Both the position numbers and the translations under genes were made by a program. From Bacillota bacterium (GTDB lineage Bacteria > Bacillota > UBA994 > UBA5500), in NCBI GenBank assembly GCA_029781045.1, contig JAKOXL010000007.1, positions 62,001 through 126,000 on the forward strand: 64,000 bases of DNA, read 5' to 3'. Below the pieces are notes generated by a model that worked only from the letters and a program-made list of their open reading frames with translations, had not been told where the DNA came from and did no database searches. Below, piece after piece: positions 43,901 through 51,392 of this stretch (its first letter is position 1; every line of letters starts with the position of its first letter).

Positions 43901-44434
43901 CTCCTGCAGTTCTAAGTAGAAATTGTCTTGCCCAAAGATGGATTGCATGCGCAAAACAACGGCTTTTGCTTCCTCATACAATCCATTTAGTAGCAGAGTT
44001 GGGATTTGCCCGCCTAGGCAGGCGCTCAATGCGATTATGCCTTCGTTATACTGCTCCAGTAGCTCCCAGTCCACCCGAGGACGGTAATAGAAACCATCAA
44101 TAAAACCCTGACTAACCAACTTAATTAGGTTATGATAACCGGTTTGATTGGCTGCCAGCAAAACCAAATGGTACTGACTATCATCTAATTGGGGCTGCCG
44201 ATCAAAACGCGTGCGGGTAGCCTGATAAACTTCACAACCGATTAACGGTTTAATACCGGCCTTTTTCGCTGCTTTGTAAAAATCAATAACACCATACATG
44301 GTGCCATGGTCGGTTATGGCTATGGCCGGTTGCCCTAGATCTTTGGCCCGCTGCACCAACTCGTTGATCCGAGCTGCCCCATCCAAGAGGCTGTATTCAG
44401 TATGCACATGCAGATGCACAAAATCGCTGGACAT
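40976..44434 (-). CDS. dnaE: DNA polymerase III alpha subunit (DnaE)
   Basis: The replicative polymerase alpha subunit of the DnaE1 type, 1152 aa. It has an N-terminal PHP domain (HLHVHTEYSLLDGAARI, AITDHGTMYGVIDFYKAA), the polymerase active-site Asp residues (PDFDTDFCNERRGEVIDYV), then RGSGAGSVVAYILGITNLDP. The helix-hairpin-helix region follows at IKNVGLAAIEAIV and the OB fold near KVTIGGRITEAKQIMTKTG. The ATG has GGGGGTG. No PolC is in the window. It heads the dnaE-PgpA-like pair. Confidence 0.96.
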   Translation of the reverse strand: MSSDFVHLHVHTEYSLLDGAARINELVQRAKDLGQPAIAITDHGTMYGVIDFYKAAKKAGIKPLIGCEVYQATRTRFDRQPQLDDSQYHLVLLAANQTGYHNLIKLVSQGFIDGFYYRPRVDWELLEQYNEGIIALSACLGGQIPTLLLNGLYEEAKAVVLRMQSIFGQDNFYLELQEHGLPEQRKVNEELVKLHNETGAPLVITNDIHYVKAEDHEAHDVLLCVQTGKTIHDENRMRFVPEFHLKDAQEMASMFYYLDPELVAKAMANTVAIAERCQVDFEFGVSRLPVYKVPEGFTPESYLRYQVAQRLPIRYPNPSKEILDRVDYELSVIEGMGFSSYFLIVADFIDYARQNKIPVGIGRGSGAGSVVAYILGITNLDPLPYGLIFERFLNVERVSLPDFDTDFCNERRGEVIDYVSHKYGEENVCQIITFGTLRAKAAVRDVARALGLSFQEGDQIAKLIPNKLGVTIDEALEQVPELQEAYQRDPMTKKVIDISRALEGLPRHASVHAAAVVISPEPLANLVPLAKNGDVITTQFPWTTIEELGLLKMDFLGLTTLTIIDDAIKEIERNQGKTIDLEEQGFDDPAVFELLSNGETLGVFQLEGAGMRDFIKQLKPSTFEDIIAGISLFRPGPMDQIPKYIENKHNPERIQYAHPLLEPILNITYGCLVYQEQVQQIARSLAGYSLGRADLLRRAMSKKKPEVMEQERKLFVDGLVDEKGQIIIPGAKRLGVPEDVAHKVFDEMAEFAKYAFNKSHAACYAVLAYRTAWLKVHYPREFMAAMLSAVANDSDKVNLYTEECQRLGIPIIAPDVNISRAKFTATGDKIAFGLSAIKNVGLAAIEAIVSEREANGPFTSLLDFCRRVDLRVVNRRVLESLIKCGAFASTGANRAQLLAILDECLEKVAMENKSRQNGQISMFDLLGQDAMAPAIEVNLPNIPDFPMGELLAMEKELLGMYVSGHPLDRFRKALATGITHKIGQLTEEVNGQKVTIGGRITEAKQIMTKTGKPMMFFTVEDFSGNVEVVLFPEATSRHGALVCSERIVLVEGKVNFRDERLTILADSLTQLAPDDLALVVCCSNDMVDRLGYLKVLLARYPGPIPVYLRNTDSQRMVLADRKYWCDGSAQLIEEVKRLFGEEAVSTSLATGE

Positions 44435-44537
44435 TAAATTACACCCCCGCTCATGTTGTACTGTTTCTCGGCCTGCTTGTCCAACTCCTGCTAGGAGGCT
44501 GGCGCTAATTTTGCTAAGTCGCTACCAAAAAGTACTT

Positions 44538-44566
44538 TTGACAGCCATCTTGATATTATGTAGACT
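44538..44566 (+). promoter_or_regulatory. Sigma-A promoter with no gene downstream
   Basis: Perfect TTGACA (44538-44543), a 17-nt spacer and TAGACT (44561-44566). No coding frame with a ribosome binding site follows before the terminator at 44856. Confidence 0.65.
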
Positions 44567-44572
44567 AGATGA

Positions 44573-44855
44573 CACAAGCCGAATCGAGCCAATGGCTCGA
44601 GCGGGGGATATATTTTGGGGTGAATCGGTCTTCTGGCCGTAGGGTCTGCCTTTCTTTCCCGAACCCGTCAACTAACCTCGTAGGCTTAGCGCAGAAAGGG
44701 TGGCACTGAGTTCTATTGCCAAACTGTCTTCTGTGGTTCAGCAGGTGCATCCAACTCCTGGTTGGACGCACCTGAGGGCCATAGAGCTGTTTGACATTTA
44801 ACTCGTGTTGCACCAGGCAGCTTTTCTTTCTCTTACTACCAAGTGTTTATTGCAA
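44573..44855 (+). ncRNA. Candidate unannotated RNA between promoter and terminator
   Basis: A 280-nt stretch bounded by a promoter and an intrinsic terminator with no credible frame. It contains a perfect 7-bp hairpin (TCGAGCC/GGCTCGA, 44584-44600) and a stem of about 13 bp with one mismatch (CAGGTGC...GCACCTG, 44742-44774). A string AGGGTGGCACTGAG (about 44697-44710) resembles the T-box core AGGGTGGNACCGCG at 11 of the 13 fixed positions, but the rest of a T-box leader and a synthetase gene are missing. I found no match to 6S, tmRNA, SRP or RNase P RNA signatures. Confidence 0.4.
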
Positions 44856-44879
44856 AAACCGAGCCCTATGGCTCGGTTT
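44856..44879. terminator. Terminator with strong stem
   Basis: AAACCGAGCC pairs with GGCTCGGTTT around CTAT and is followed by CTTTTT on the plus strand. On the minus strand T5 follows too, so it also serves the small membrane gene ending at 44884. Confidence 0.88.
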
Positions 44880-44883
44880 CTTT

Positions 44884-45111
44884 TTATCCCTCTAACCGGC
44901 TACGTCGCTTAGACTTTCGCTTGCCAGTGCCGAACAACTGGGCCACCTGTAGATGGGCCAACAAGACCACCACAGCAAAGAGCAGCCAGGCAAAGCTAAA
45001 CCAACTGGGCAAACCCAGCCCAATCAACGCTGGCAAACGCGGCAAGCCGATGACTACAATCAAAGTAACCATAATGGCCGCCAAATGGGACCACAAACGG
45101 CGACGCTGCAT
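44884..45111 (-). CDS. Small hypothetical membrane protein
   Basis: A 75-aa protein with two hydrophobic segments (about 10-25 and 35-55) and a basic tail (GTGKRKSKRRSRLEG). ATG at 45111 has GGGGTGGTG upstream; GTG at 45120 is in frame but overlaps this site. Family unknown. It follows the HD-GYP gene on the same strand. Confidence 0.62.
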   Translation of the reverse strand: MQRRRLWSHLAAIMVTLIVVIGLPRLPALIGLGLPSWFSFAWLLFAVVVLLAHLQVAQLFGTGKRKSKRRSRLEG

Positions 45112-45168
45112 ACTCACCACCCCTTATATTACTAAGAGTATGGCTGACAGAATCGCCTTAGAAGCAAG

Positions 45169-45193
45169 AAGCGCGCCCTAGGCTAGGCGCGTT
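45169..45193 (-). terminator. Terminator overlapping the HD-GYP stop codon
   Basis: On the minus strand AACGCGCC pairs with GGCGCGCTT around TAGCCTA; the stop codon lies in the loop. TCTTGCTTCT follows. Confidence 0.55.
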
Positions 45194-46257
45194 TCATCTG
45201 CTACCACCTCAATGATCGAAATATCGCTATGCTTACTCAAATCCAACTCGTAATAATCACCGATATCATTACCTCTACTGTCATATAGAGCTCGTACTAT
45301 GGGCCGGGTGGTGACAGGTCTATTCACATCCACCACCACACCTATGATACCGGTGCTTAGACGTACGAGGGTGCCAGTGGGATAAAAGGCCACCTGCTGC
45401 AGAAAATGCCGAACAACCTCGGCGTCGAAGGCCTTGCCGCTCTGTTCGGTCAGCATCTCTGCCGCCTTATGGGGCAGATAGCGGGACCGATAGGCCCGAT
45501 CGGACACCAAGGCGTCGTAAACATCAGCTACAGCCACAATGCGCCCGTAAAGATGTATATCAGTCCCCGTCAGATTACGCGGGTAGCCGTTACCATCAAT
45601 GCGTTCGTGGTGCTGGAAAGCTATGTGCGCGCTGAGCAACCCGATTTCGCCTTGGCGACGCAGAATATCAAAGCCGATACGGGCGTGTTCCTGTATCATC
45701 TCATATTCAGCTGGCGACAGGGGGCCCGGTTTGTGCAGTAGCTCCCTTGGTAAAGCTGTTTTGCCTAAATCATGCATGAGAGCGCCGACGGCCAATTCTC
45801 GTAGTTGACCTTTATGTAAAGCAAAAGCCATACCGATAAGAATAGCGAAAGAGCAAACGTTTACCGAGTGGGCGAACGTATAGTCATCTTTCAACCGGAT
45901 ATCGAAAATACTAACCAGCAGATTGGGTTTGGAACTCAGATCCTCTATCAGCATGTCAACGACTTCACTGATGGCTGATGTGTCCAACAGACTGCCGGAA
46001 ATTAGACTAGTACAGGCCGAGCGCACCAAACGTAGGGCCTGCAAGCGGGACTGTTCACTCAGAAAATCCTCCGCAGCAATATCAGGAAAGCGCGGGTCCA
46101 CTACATACACCGAATAGACTCCTAGTTGAATTAAACGGGATATATAAGACTCGCGCAGTACTTGCCCTTTGGCCAGGAGAATCTTACCATCGGAAGAAAT
46201 CACCGGTTGAGCTAACTGCATTCCTGCTCTTAAGTGTTTAGTACAGACGCGCCGCAA
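45178..46257 (-). CDS. HD-GYP cyclic di-GMP phosphodiesterase
   Basis: Predicted to degrade cyclic di-GMP. The protein begins LRRVCTKHLRAGMQLAQPVISSDGKILLAKG (the N-terminal domain of this class). The HD-GYP domain (about 125-290) has HSVNVCSFAILIG, LMHDLGKTALP, LLHKPGPLSPAEYEMIQEH, FQHHERIDGNGYPRNL and ADVYDALVSDRAYR, which keeps the HD pair and the GYP motif. I choose TTG at 46257 as start, because GGAGG lies about 9 nt upstream and the protein then opens with the (M)RRV typical of the class; an in-frame ATG at 46290 would add 11 residues. It may oppose the diguanylate cyclase at 11846-13303. Confidence 0.85.
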   Translation of the reverse strand: MRRVCTKHLRAGMQLAQPVISSDGKILLAKGQVLRESYISRLIQLGVYSVYVVDPRFPDIAAEDFLSEQSRLQALRLVRSACTSLISGSLLDTSAISEVVDMLIEDLSSKPNLLVSIFDIRLKDDYTFAHSVNVCSFAILIGMAFALHKGQLRELAVGALMHDLGKTALPRELLHKPGPLSPAEYEMIQEHARIGFDILRRQGEIGLLSAHIAFQHHERIDGNGYPRNLTGTDIHLYGRIVAVADVYDALVSDRAYRSRYLPHKAAEMLTEQSGKAFDAEVVRHFLQQVAFYPTGTLVRLSTGIIGVVVDVNRPVTTRPIVRALYDSRGNDIGDYYELDLSKHSDISIIEVVADETRLA

Positions 46258-46290
46258 AAGGCTCCCCCTCCTCCCTCGCCACATATCCAA

Positions 46291-46317
46291 TATTAGTCAC
46301 AAGAGGATATATTTCCT
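46291..46317 (-). promoter_or_regulatory. Weak sigma-H-like element upstream of the HD-GYP gene
   Basis: AGGAAAT (46317-46311), an 11-nt spacer and TGACTAATA (46299-46291). The upstream box matches consensus but the downstream box has CTAAT in place of GAAT. Confidence 0.25.
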
Positions 46318-46374
46318 GCCAAAGTTCAGAAGAGGAGCACGAAATTTGTCGTTGTTGAAACCGCAGCCCTAATT

Positions 46375-46391
46375 CCTGTCGGTCCGACAGG
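46375..46391. repeat. Perfect inverted repeat next to alaX
   Basis: CCTGTCGG and CCGACAGG (8 bp each) flank a single T. It lies in the gap between alaX and the HD-GYP gene, and no T run follows, so it could be a weak terminator or a binding site. Confidence 0.4.
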
Positions 46392-46417
46392 TCCTCAGGC
46401 CTAGCAAAAGGGGCGAA

Positions 46418-47614
46418 TCAGTTCAATACTTGTCGACAAGCAGTGACCAGCTGTTCTAAGGCTATTGCACCCACAGCCGCTGGTACTGCTCCCTGGGCTG
46501 AGGTAGGAGTTCCGCCGCCTCTACCGCCATGCTGGCTTACCACTTGCTGCAGTAAAGGACCGACGGCCAGCCGCAACTGACTATTGGCAGCAGCCACTAG
46601 CCGATAAGGATCGCCGGGAACTCCAAATAGCACGAGATTTGGCCCTTGCTCAGCCAGATAGCTGGCTAGAAACTTGACCTCATCTAGCGTAGAATTGAGC
46701 AATTCTTGCGCGATAATGTTACTACCACCCAGGTCTTGGGCACTGGCCAAGAGCTCTTTTGCTTCCTTGATGAGAAGCTGCTGCCGCAAATGCTTTTCTT
46801 CTCGCTCCAGTTCTTTGAGCCGGGTCTGCAAGCGTGCTACCGCATCTACCACCCCAACAATCGGCTCCGACAGCATTTGTGAGAGAGTCAGTAGCTGCTC
46901 ATGTTTGTTATGGTAATCCCTGTAGGCCCGCTGCCCAGCCACAAAGGAAACCCGTAGGTTTCCCCGCTTTTTCTCGCAGCCCAACACCTTAAGCAAGCCC
47001 ACTTCCCCCAGATCACAGACATGGGTACCACCACAAGGGCAGAGGTCGAAATCTCCTATCTCCACCAGGCGAATATCGGTCTCAACCTTGGGTAACTTGC
47101 GCAGCAAGTTAGGGTCAAGCATTTCTGCCGACACCTCATAACTGCGCACCAGCAGCTTTCCTCGCAATTTGGCGTTGGCCAAGGCTTCAGCTTGAGCCAA
47201 GGCTGTCTCATTCAAGTCCCTTTCCGTCACCGCCAAGTCAATGGTCACGACTTGCTCCCCCAGATGAAATCCTACGGTTTCAGCAGAAAACAGTTGCCAA
47301 AAGACTTGTGATAGAACATGCTGCGCCGTATGTTGCTGCATATGATCAAAACGGCGCAACCAGTCTAGCCGCCCTTCCACCATTGCCCCCGTTTCCAACT
47401 CTAGGTCCACCTGATGCCATATTACTCCCTCTTCATCCAGCTGCACATCGGTCACCCTTTTGTCCTGTAGCCAACCCTGATCGGCAGGTTGGCCACCACC
47501 CTCGGGATAGAAGGCAGTCCTGTCGAGGGCCAACCAACCGGGCTTGACCGCCACCACCTGGGCAGAAAAGGTGTGAAGATAAGGATCACGGTAATACAAT
47601 TTTTCTGTTGCCAT
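46418..47614 (-). CDS. alaX: Alanyl-tRNA editing protein AlaX-L
   Basis: A free-standing editing enzyme that hydrolyses mischarged Ser-tRNA(Ala) or Gly-tRNA(Ala). The 398-aa protein has the AlaRS-type editing domain with HMQQHTAQHVLSQVF near residue 90 (HxxxH zinc ligands) and the second ligand set in CPCGGTHVCDLGEVG near 193. A DHHA1-like C-terminal domain (about 290-398) with GRGGGTPTSAQG follows. The start ATG has TAGGAGG that includes the stop of the upstream ABC-F gene. Confidence 0.9.
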   Translation of the reverse strand: MATEKLYYRDPYLHTFSAQVVAVKPGWLALDRTAFYPEGGGQPADQGWLQDKRVTDVQLDEEGVIWHQVDLELETGAMVEGRLDWLRRFDHMQQHTAQHVLSQVFWQLFSAETVGFHLGEQVVTIDLAVTERDLNETALAQAEALANAKLRGKLLVRSYEVSAEMLDPNLLRKLPKVETDIRLVEIGDFDLCPCGGTHVCDLGEVGLLKVLGCEKKRGNLRVSFVAGQRAYRDYHNKHEQLLTLSQMLSEPIVGVVDAVARLQTRLKELEREEKHLRQQLLIKEAKELLASAQDLGGSNIIAQELLNSTLDEVKFLASYLAEQGPNLVLFGVPGDPYRLVAAANSQLRLAVGPLLQQVVSQHGGRGGGTPTSAQGAVPAAVGAIALEQLVTACRQVLN

Positions 47615-47616
47615 AG

Positions 47617-49518
47617 CTACCTCCTATTTTCCACTTGCAAAGCCTCTTGCTCCCAACGGGCATAGAGTTGTTGCAGTTCCTGCTCTATCTGGCGACATCG
47701 CAAGACCGCCTCTTGTCCGCCACCATGGCGATACAGATCGGCGTCGGCCATCTGCTCATATAAGCTATCCCGTTCCGCCTCTAAAGCGGCAATCTGCTGT
47801 TCCAATTGGCTAAGGGCCTGCAATAGCTGCTCTTTGGCAACCTTAGGAGCCGTCTCCTGGGCACCAACCCGCTTACCTGCTCTGGGCTGGTCTACTTCCT
47901 TTTCCTTCTGCTGCCTCTCTAGCTCGACCAAGAACTCAGTGTAGCCCATAGGATAATCTCTAATGGTGCCTTCAGTAAAATACCAGACTCGGGTGGCTAG
48001 GCGCCGCAAGAAATAGCGGTCATGGGAGACGACAAACAGCGTGCCGTCATAATCATAAAGGGCTTCTTCCAATACCTGGCGCGACGGAATATCTAAATGG
48101 TTAGTGGGCTCATCCAATACCAATACGTTGGCTCCAGTCAACAACAGCTTAGCCAATATCAATCGGTTGCGCTCGCCACCGCTGAGCGTGCTCACTGGTT
48201 GAAAGACCGTGTCACCAGTAAACAGGAAGCGGGCTAGGTAACTCCGGCCATCCGCCGGCTGCAACTTGCTTGTCTCCAACAAACAATCCAACACACTCAA
48301 ATCCTCTGCTGGCAAACTCAGATCTTGGCGGAAGTAACCTAAGTCTATGCTGGCTCCCCATTTTATCCTACCTTCGTCAGGAGGTATTTCACCCAGTAGC
48401 AGCCGTAGCAGTGTGGTCTTGCCACTCCCATTAGGCCCCAGCAAGGCAACCCTCTCCCGCATTTTCACCTCGGCGGAAAAACCTTGGAAAAGGGACTTTG
48501 ACGCAAAGCCTTTGCTTAATGCCTGTATCTTCAGCACATCGTTCCCACTGCGCCGCCTGGCTTGCAGATTGAGGCGCATGGTTCGTGACTTACGACTTAT
48601 CTGGATTCGCTCCATACGGGCCAATCGCTTCTCCCAGCTCTTGGCAGCTGTAGCTCTCGTACCCGCCCTAAACTTTGCTATCAGGTTTTGCAGTTGTATG
48701 CGTTCCCGCTCTTGCTCTCGCAGTAACAGTTGCTGGCGTTTAATCCGCTCCTGCTTTTGCCCCAGATAGGCAGAATAGTTGCCCACATAAGTGGTCAAGT
48801 GATGGTCTTCCAGCTCCCAGATGCGTGTTACCACCTTATCCAGAAACTCTCTGTCATGGGAAACCACCAACAGGGCACCAGAGAAGTTGGTCAGGTGGTT
48901 TTCCAGCCAAGTAATTGCCTCTATATCCAAATGGTTGGTCGGTTCATCTAAGAAGAGCACATCGGGCCTTTCTAGTAGCAGTTTAGCCAGCGCCACCCGA
49001 GTCCGCTGCCCCCCAGAGAGGGTATGGATCCTCTGTGTCCAAAGCGTTTCAGGCAGGCCCAACCCCATCAAGGTGGTACGGACCTGGACTTCCTTCTCAT
49101 AGCCACCCATTCGTTCGAACTCGGCGCTCACTCGCGTGTACTCATCCATAATTTTCGTTAACTGACTGGCATCGGCCATAACTTGCGGCTCCCCCATAGC
49201 CGATTCCAACTGCCGCAATCGCTTTTCTAACCCATGGAGTTCCCCAAGTGCCGAGCTGGCCACCTGCCAAACGGTCATAGCCTCGGGCAACTCTACTCCT
49301 TGCGTCAGATATCCCAAGCGCAGGCCGCTGGCCATCTGCAGGTTACCTTCATCGTAATCCTCCATGTGAGCCAAAAGCCTTAAGAGAGTGGTTTTGCCGG
49401 AACCGTTCCGCCCGATGAGTCCTACCCGCTCTCCCCGTTCCAGCACACAATTGACGTCGATTAATACCGGGTTCCCCGCATAGTACTTGTGGATATTATG
49501 GGCACTAAGCAAGCTCAC
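47617..49518 (-). CDS. ABC-F family ATPase (Uup/YdiF-like)
   Basis: A soluble ABC protein with two nucleotide-binding domains joined by a linker, acting on ribosomes in this family. Walker A GRNGSGKTTLL near residue 38 and GPNGSGKTTLL near 360; signature LSGGQRTRVALAKLL and LSGGERNRLILAKLL; Walker B VLFLDEPTNHLD and VLVLDEPTNHLD. The C-terminal ~80 residues (about 550-633) form a coiled coil. No membrane segments are present. The start is GTG with GGAGGGG. It is transcribed with alaX and is divergent from the P1 peptidase. Confidence 0.9.
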   Translation of the reverse strand: MSLLSAHNIHKYYAGNPVLIDVNCVLERGERVGLIGRNGSGKTTLLRLLAHMEDYDEGNLQMASGLRLGYLTQGVELPEAMTVWQVASSALGELHGLEKRLRQLESAMGEPQVMADASQLTKIMDEYTRVSAEFERMGGYEKEVQVRTTLMGLGLPETLWTQRIHTLSGGQRTRVALAKLLLERPDVLFLDEPTNHLDIEAITWLENHLTNFSGALLVVSHDREFLDKVVTRIWELEDHHLTTYVGNYSAYLGQKQERIKRQQLLLREQERERIQLQNLIAKFRAGTRATAAKSWEKRLARMERIQISRKSRTMRLNLQARRRSGNDVLKIQALSKGFASKSLFQGFSAEVKMRERVALLGPNGSGKTTLLRLLLGEIPPDEGRIKWGASIDLGYFRQDLSLPAEDLSVLDCLLETSKLQPADGRSYLARFLFTGDTVFQPVSTLSGGERNRLILAKLLLTGANVLVLDEPTNHLDIPSRQVLEEALYDYDGTLFVVSHDRYFLRRLATRVWYFTEGTIRDYPMGYTEFLVELERQQKEKEVDQPRAGKRVGAQETAPKVAKEQLLQALSQLEQQIAALEAERDSLYEQMADADLYRHGGGQEAVLRCRQIEQELQQLYARWEQEALQVENRR

Positions 49519-49642
49519 GGCTACCCCTCCTTACTTCCTCTTGATTCTATTGAACAAATGGGACCTGGGCAAGGGATTGTTTGTATCACAAGTGTGCAAT
49601 CTAGAAATCGAAGTCCAACTTGTGAGTGTGAGGAGCCTTAGA

Positions 49643-50737
49643 ATGAAAAGACCACGCCTGAGGGACTGGGGGGTCAAGATCGGCCACTTTGCCACTGGTC
49701 CCTTTAACGCCATTACCGATGTGGCCGGAGTAAAGGTAGGACATGCAACCATTATCAAAGGGGAAGGCAAACTCATTCCGGGGCAGGGACCGATACGCAC
49801 CGGGGTAACGGCCATTTTGCCCCACACTCGCGACCTGTTCCACTACCGAGTGGCAGCCGGAAGTTTTACTCTCAATGGGGCCGGCTTAGTCACTGGTCTT
49901 TCGCAAGTGGATGAATGGGGTGCCCTCGAAACTCCCGTTATGCTCACCAACACTCTCAGCGTGGGGCGAGTGCATGATGCGGTAATCGATTATCTGCTGC
50001 AATACTATCCCGATGCGGGAGTCAGCAGTGACCCCATAATTCCAGTAGTAGCCGAATGCGATGACAGCCACCTAAATGACATTCAGGGCCGCCATGTAAC
50101 CAAGGAGCACGTATTTGCCGCCCTGCAGCAAGCTACTAGCGGTCCTGTGGCTGAAGGCTGTGTGGGGGCCGGTACAGGCATGATTGCCTTTGATTTCAAG
50201 GCCGGTATCGGCACATCCTCAAGGGTGCTGCCTAGTTGCCATGGTGGCTACACCGTAGGAGTGCTGGTCCTAGCCAATTGTGGCCCGCGCCACTGTTTTC
50301 AAATAGCTGGATGCCAGGTGGGCACTCTTATACAGGATATGCAGCCCGCCCCCCACCCTGATGGTTCTATTGTAGTTGTAATTGCTACTGACGCCCCCCT
50401 TAGTAGTTTGCAATTACGGCGAGTGGCCAAGAGGGCGGCCCTAGGTATAGGCCGAACCGGTGGCTATGCCAGTCACGTCAGCGGCGAGTTCTGCCTCGCC
50501 TTCTCTACTAGCACCATTATCCCTCGCTGTTCCTCCAGTCTGACTGTGGAGCTGCGCTGTCTGCGGGACCAATACTTAGACCCAATCTTTCAAGCTACCA
50601 TTGAAGCTACGGAAGAAGCTATCATCAACTCTCTACTGCAAGCCACTGACATGCGGGGGCGCGACGGTCATCTGGTCTACGCCGTTCCCCTTGATCGCCT
50701 ATATGAGCTACTTAAAAAGCAGGGGCTTACCAGCTAG
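49643..50737 (+). CDS. P1 family (DmpA-like) aminopeptidase
   Basis: A 364-aa N-terminal-nucleophile hydrolase that self-cleaves into two chains. It has GPFNAITDVAGVKVGH and VNT-like LTNTLSVG in the first half, VGAGTGMIAFDFKAGIGTSSRVL around the expected cleavage region and GVLVLANCG thereafter. DmpA of Ochrobactrum cleaves D- and L-aminoacyl amides; the substrate here is unknown. I start it at the ATG at 49643 with GAGGAG; an earlier frame from 49487 overlaps the ABC-F gene. Confidence 0.85.
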   Translation: MKRPRLRDWGVKIGHFATGPFNAITDVAGVKVGHATIIKGEGKLIPGQGPIRTGVTAILPHTRDLFHYRVAAGSFTLNGAGLVTGLSQVDEWGALETPVMLTNTLSVGRVHDAVIDYLLQYYPDAGVSSDPIIPVVAECDDSHLNDIQGRHVTKEHVFAALQQATSGPVAEGCVGAGTGMIAFDFKAGIGTSSRVLPSCHGGYTVGVLVLANCGPRHCFQIAGCQVGTLIQDMQPAPHPDGSIVVVIATDAPLSSLQLRRVAKRAALGIGRTGGYASHVSGEFCLAFSTSTIIPRCSSSLTVELRCLRDQYLDPIFQATIEATEEAIINSLLQATDMRGRDGHLVYAVPLDRLYELLKKQGLTS

Positions 50738-50768
50738 AAACGCCCCTGCTTCTTAAGTGCATACCAGT

Positions 50769-50954
50769 CTATTGATCAACCCTGAGCTTGCCACCGGTGG
50801 CATAGTTGCTCGGCGACATATCCCGCATAATAATAGACACGGCTGTGGGAGGACAGTGTAGAGTCTCGCAAATAACCTCGGTCAGCTTTTCAGCCAAAGC
50901 TCTCTTCTGCTCCACCGTTCTGCCCTCCAGCATTTCTATCTGTACGATCGGCAC
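50769..50954 (-). CDS. 4-oxalocrotonate tautomerase family protein
   Basis: A 61-aa tautomerase-like protein. After Met removal Pro1 becomes N-terminal (V/M-PIVQIEMLEGRTVEQKRALAEKLTEV), which is the catalytic residue of the family. The domain ends ISIIMRDMSPSNYATGGKLR. The start is GTG at 50954 with GGGG 8 nt upstream; a longer frame to 51095 carries an unrelated, charged N-terminus and no ribosome binding site. Substrate unknown. Confidence 0.82.
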   Translation of the reverse strand: MPIVQIEMLEGRTVEQKRALAEKLTEVICETLHCPPTAVSIIMRDMSPSNYATGGKLRVDQ

Positions 50955-51019
50955 TGTTCTCACCCCCTCGGCAGGGAATTCGCCACCATCGAAGCTTTTC
51001 CTGCTCAGGAGCATAACTT

Positions 51020-51211
51020 CTACTTCTTCTGTCGTAAACGCTGCGACATTATGCCGCCAATCACACCCGCTTCCTGGGCTGTTAACCCGGCCCAACCGAC
51101 CCGCTGTACTTTGGGCAATAGCCCCAACTCAGCTGCTATCTCCAGCTTCATTAGATCCCGGGGGCTGGCCCTTCTCCTCTTTTTGCTCGTTACTGCCCTC
51201 GCCTTGCTCAC
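51020..51211 (-). CDS. Small acid-soluble spore protein (alpha/beta type)
   Basis: A 63-aa protein with the SASP core: LMKLEIAAELGLLPKVQRVGWAGLTAQEAGVIGGIM. The LEIA stretch fits the GPR protease cleavage site. It coats spore DNA and protects it from UV light and heat. The basic N-terminus (KARAVTSKKRRRASPR) is longer than in typical SASPs. The GTG start has AGGAGGTG 5 nt before TTTTTG, and this site lies in a terminator-like hairpin. Confidence 0.85.
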   Translation of the reverse strand: MSKARAVTSKKRRRASPRDLMKLEIAAELGLLPKVQRVGWAGLTAQEAGVIGGIMSQRLRQKK

Positions 51212-51216
51212 AAAAA

Positions 51217-51251
51217 CACCTCCTACAGCTTATTATTGGCTGCAGGAGGTG
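51217..51251 (-). terminator. Terminator-like hairpin that contains the SASP ribosome binding site
   Basis: On the minus strand CACCTCCTGCAGC (51251-51239) pairs with GCTGTAGGAGGTG (51229-51217), one G-T pair, followed by TTTTT. The 3' arm is also the AGGAGGTG ribosome binding site of the SASP, whose GTG starts 5 nt later. It could end the transcript of the upstream genes and hide the SASP start. Confidence 0.72.
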
Positions 51252-51265
51252 GTTTTTACTAAGCC

Positions 51266-51373
51266 CTATTCCTTTTTTTCGAAGCTATTTTGGCTCCCGC
51301 ACTCGGGGCACTTGCGCGGTTTGCAACGCCCTTCCTTTTCAAATCCGCAACTGGTGCATTTAAAAACGGCCAT
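51266..51373 (-). CDS. RCKP-type rubredoxin-like peptide
   Basis: A 35-aa protein MAVFKCTSCG...GRCKPRKCPECG with two CxxC pairs (C6/C9 and C22/C25) for a single metal ion. The RCKPRKCP stretch is the hallmark I recall for a family called RCKP-type rubredoxin-like. It could carry an iron electron carrier. ATG at 51373 has GGAGGTGA 6 nt upstream. It lies directly downstream of the PerR-like regulator. Confidence 0.8.
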   Translation of the reverse strand: MAVFKCTSCGFEKEGRCKPRKCPECGSQNSFEKKE

Positions 51374-51392
51374 CGATATCACCTCCTCCTTT

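Noticed and set aside
44697-44710. T-box leader at the orphan unit
   Set aside because: Only the 14-nt core is similar; no specifier stem, no antiterminator pairing with the terminator and no synthetase gene downstream.
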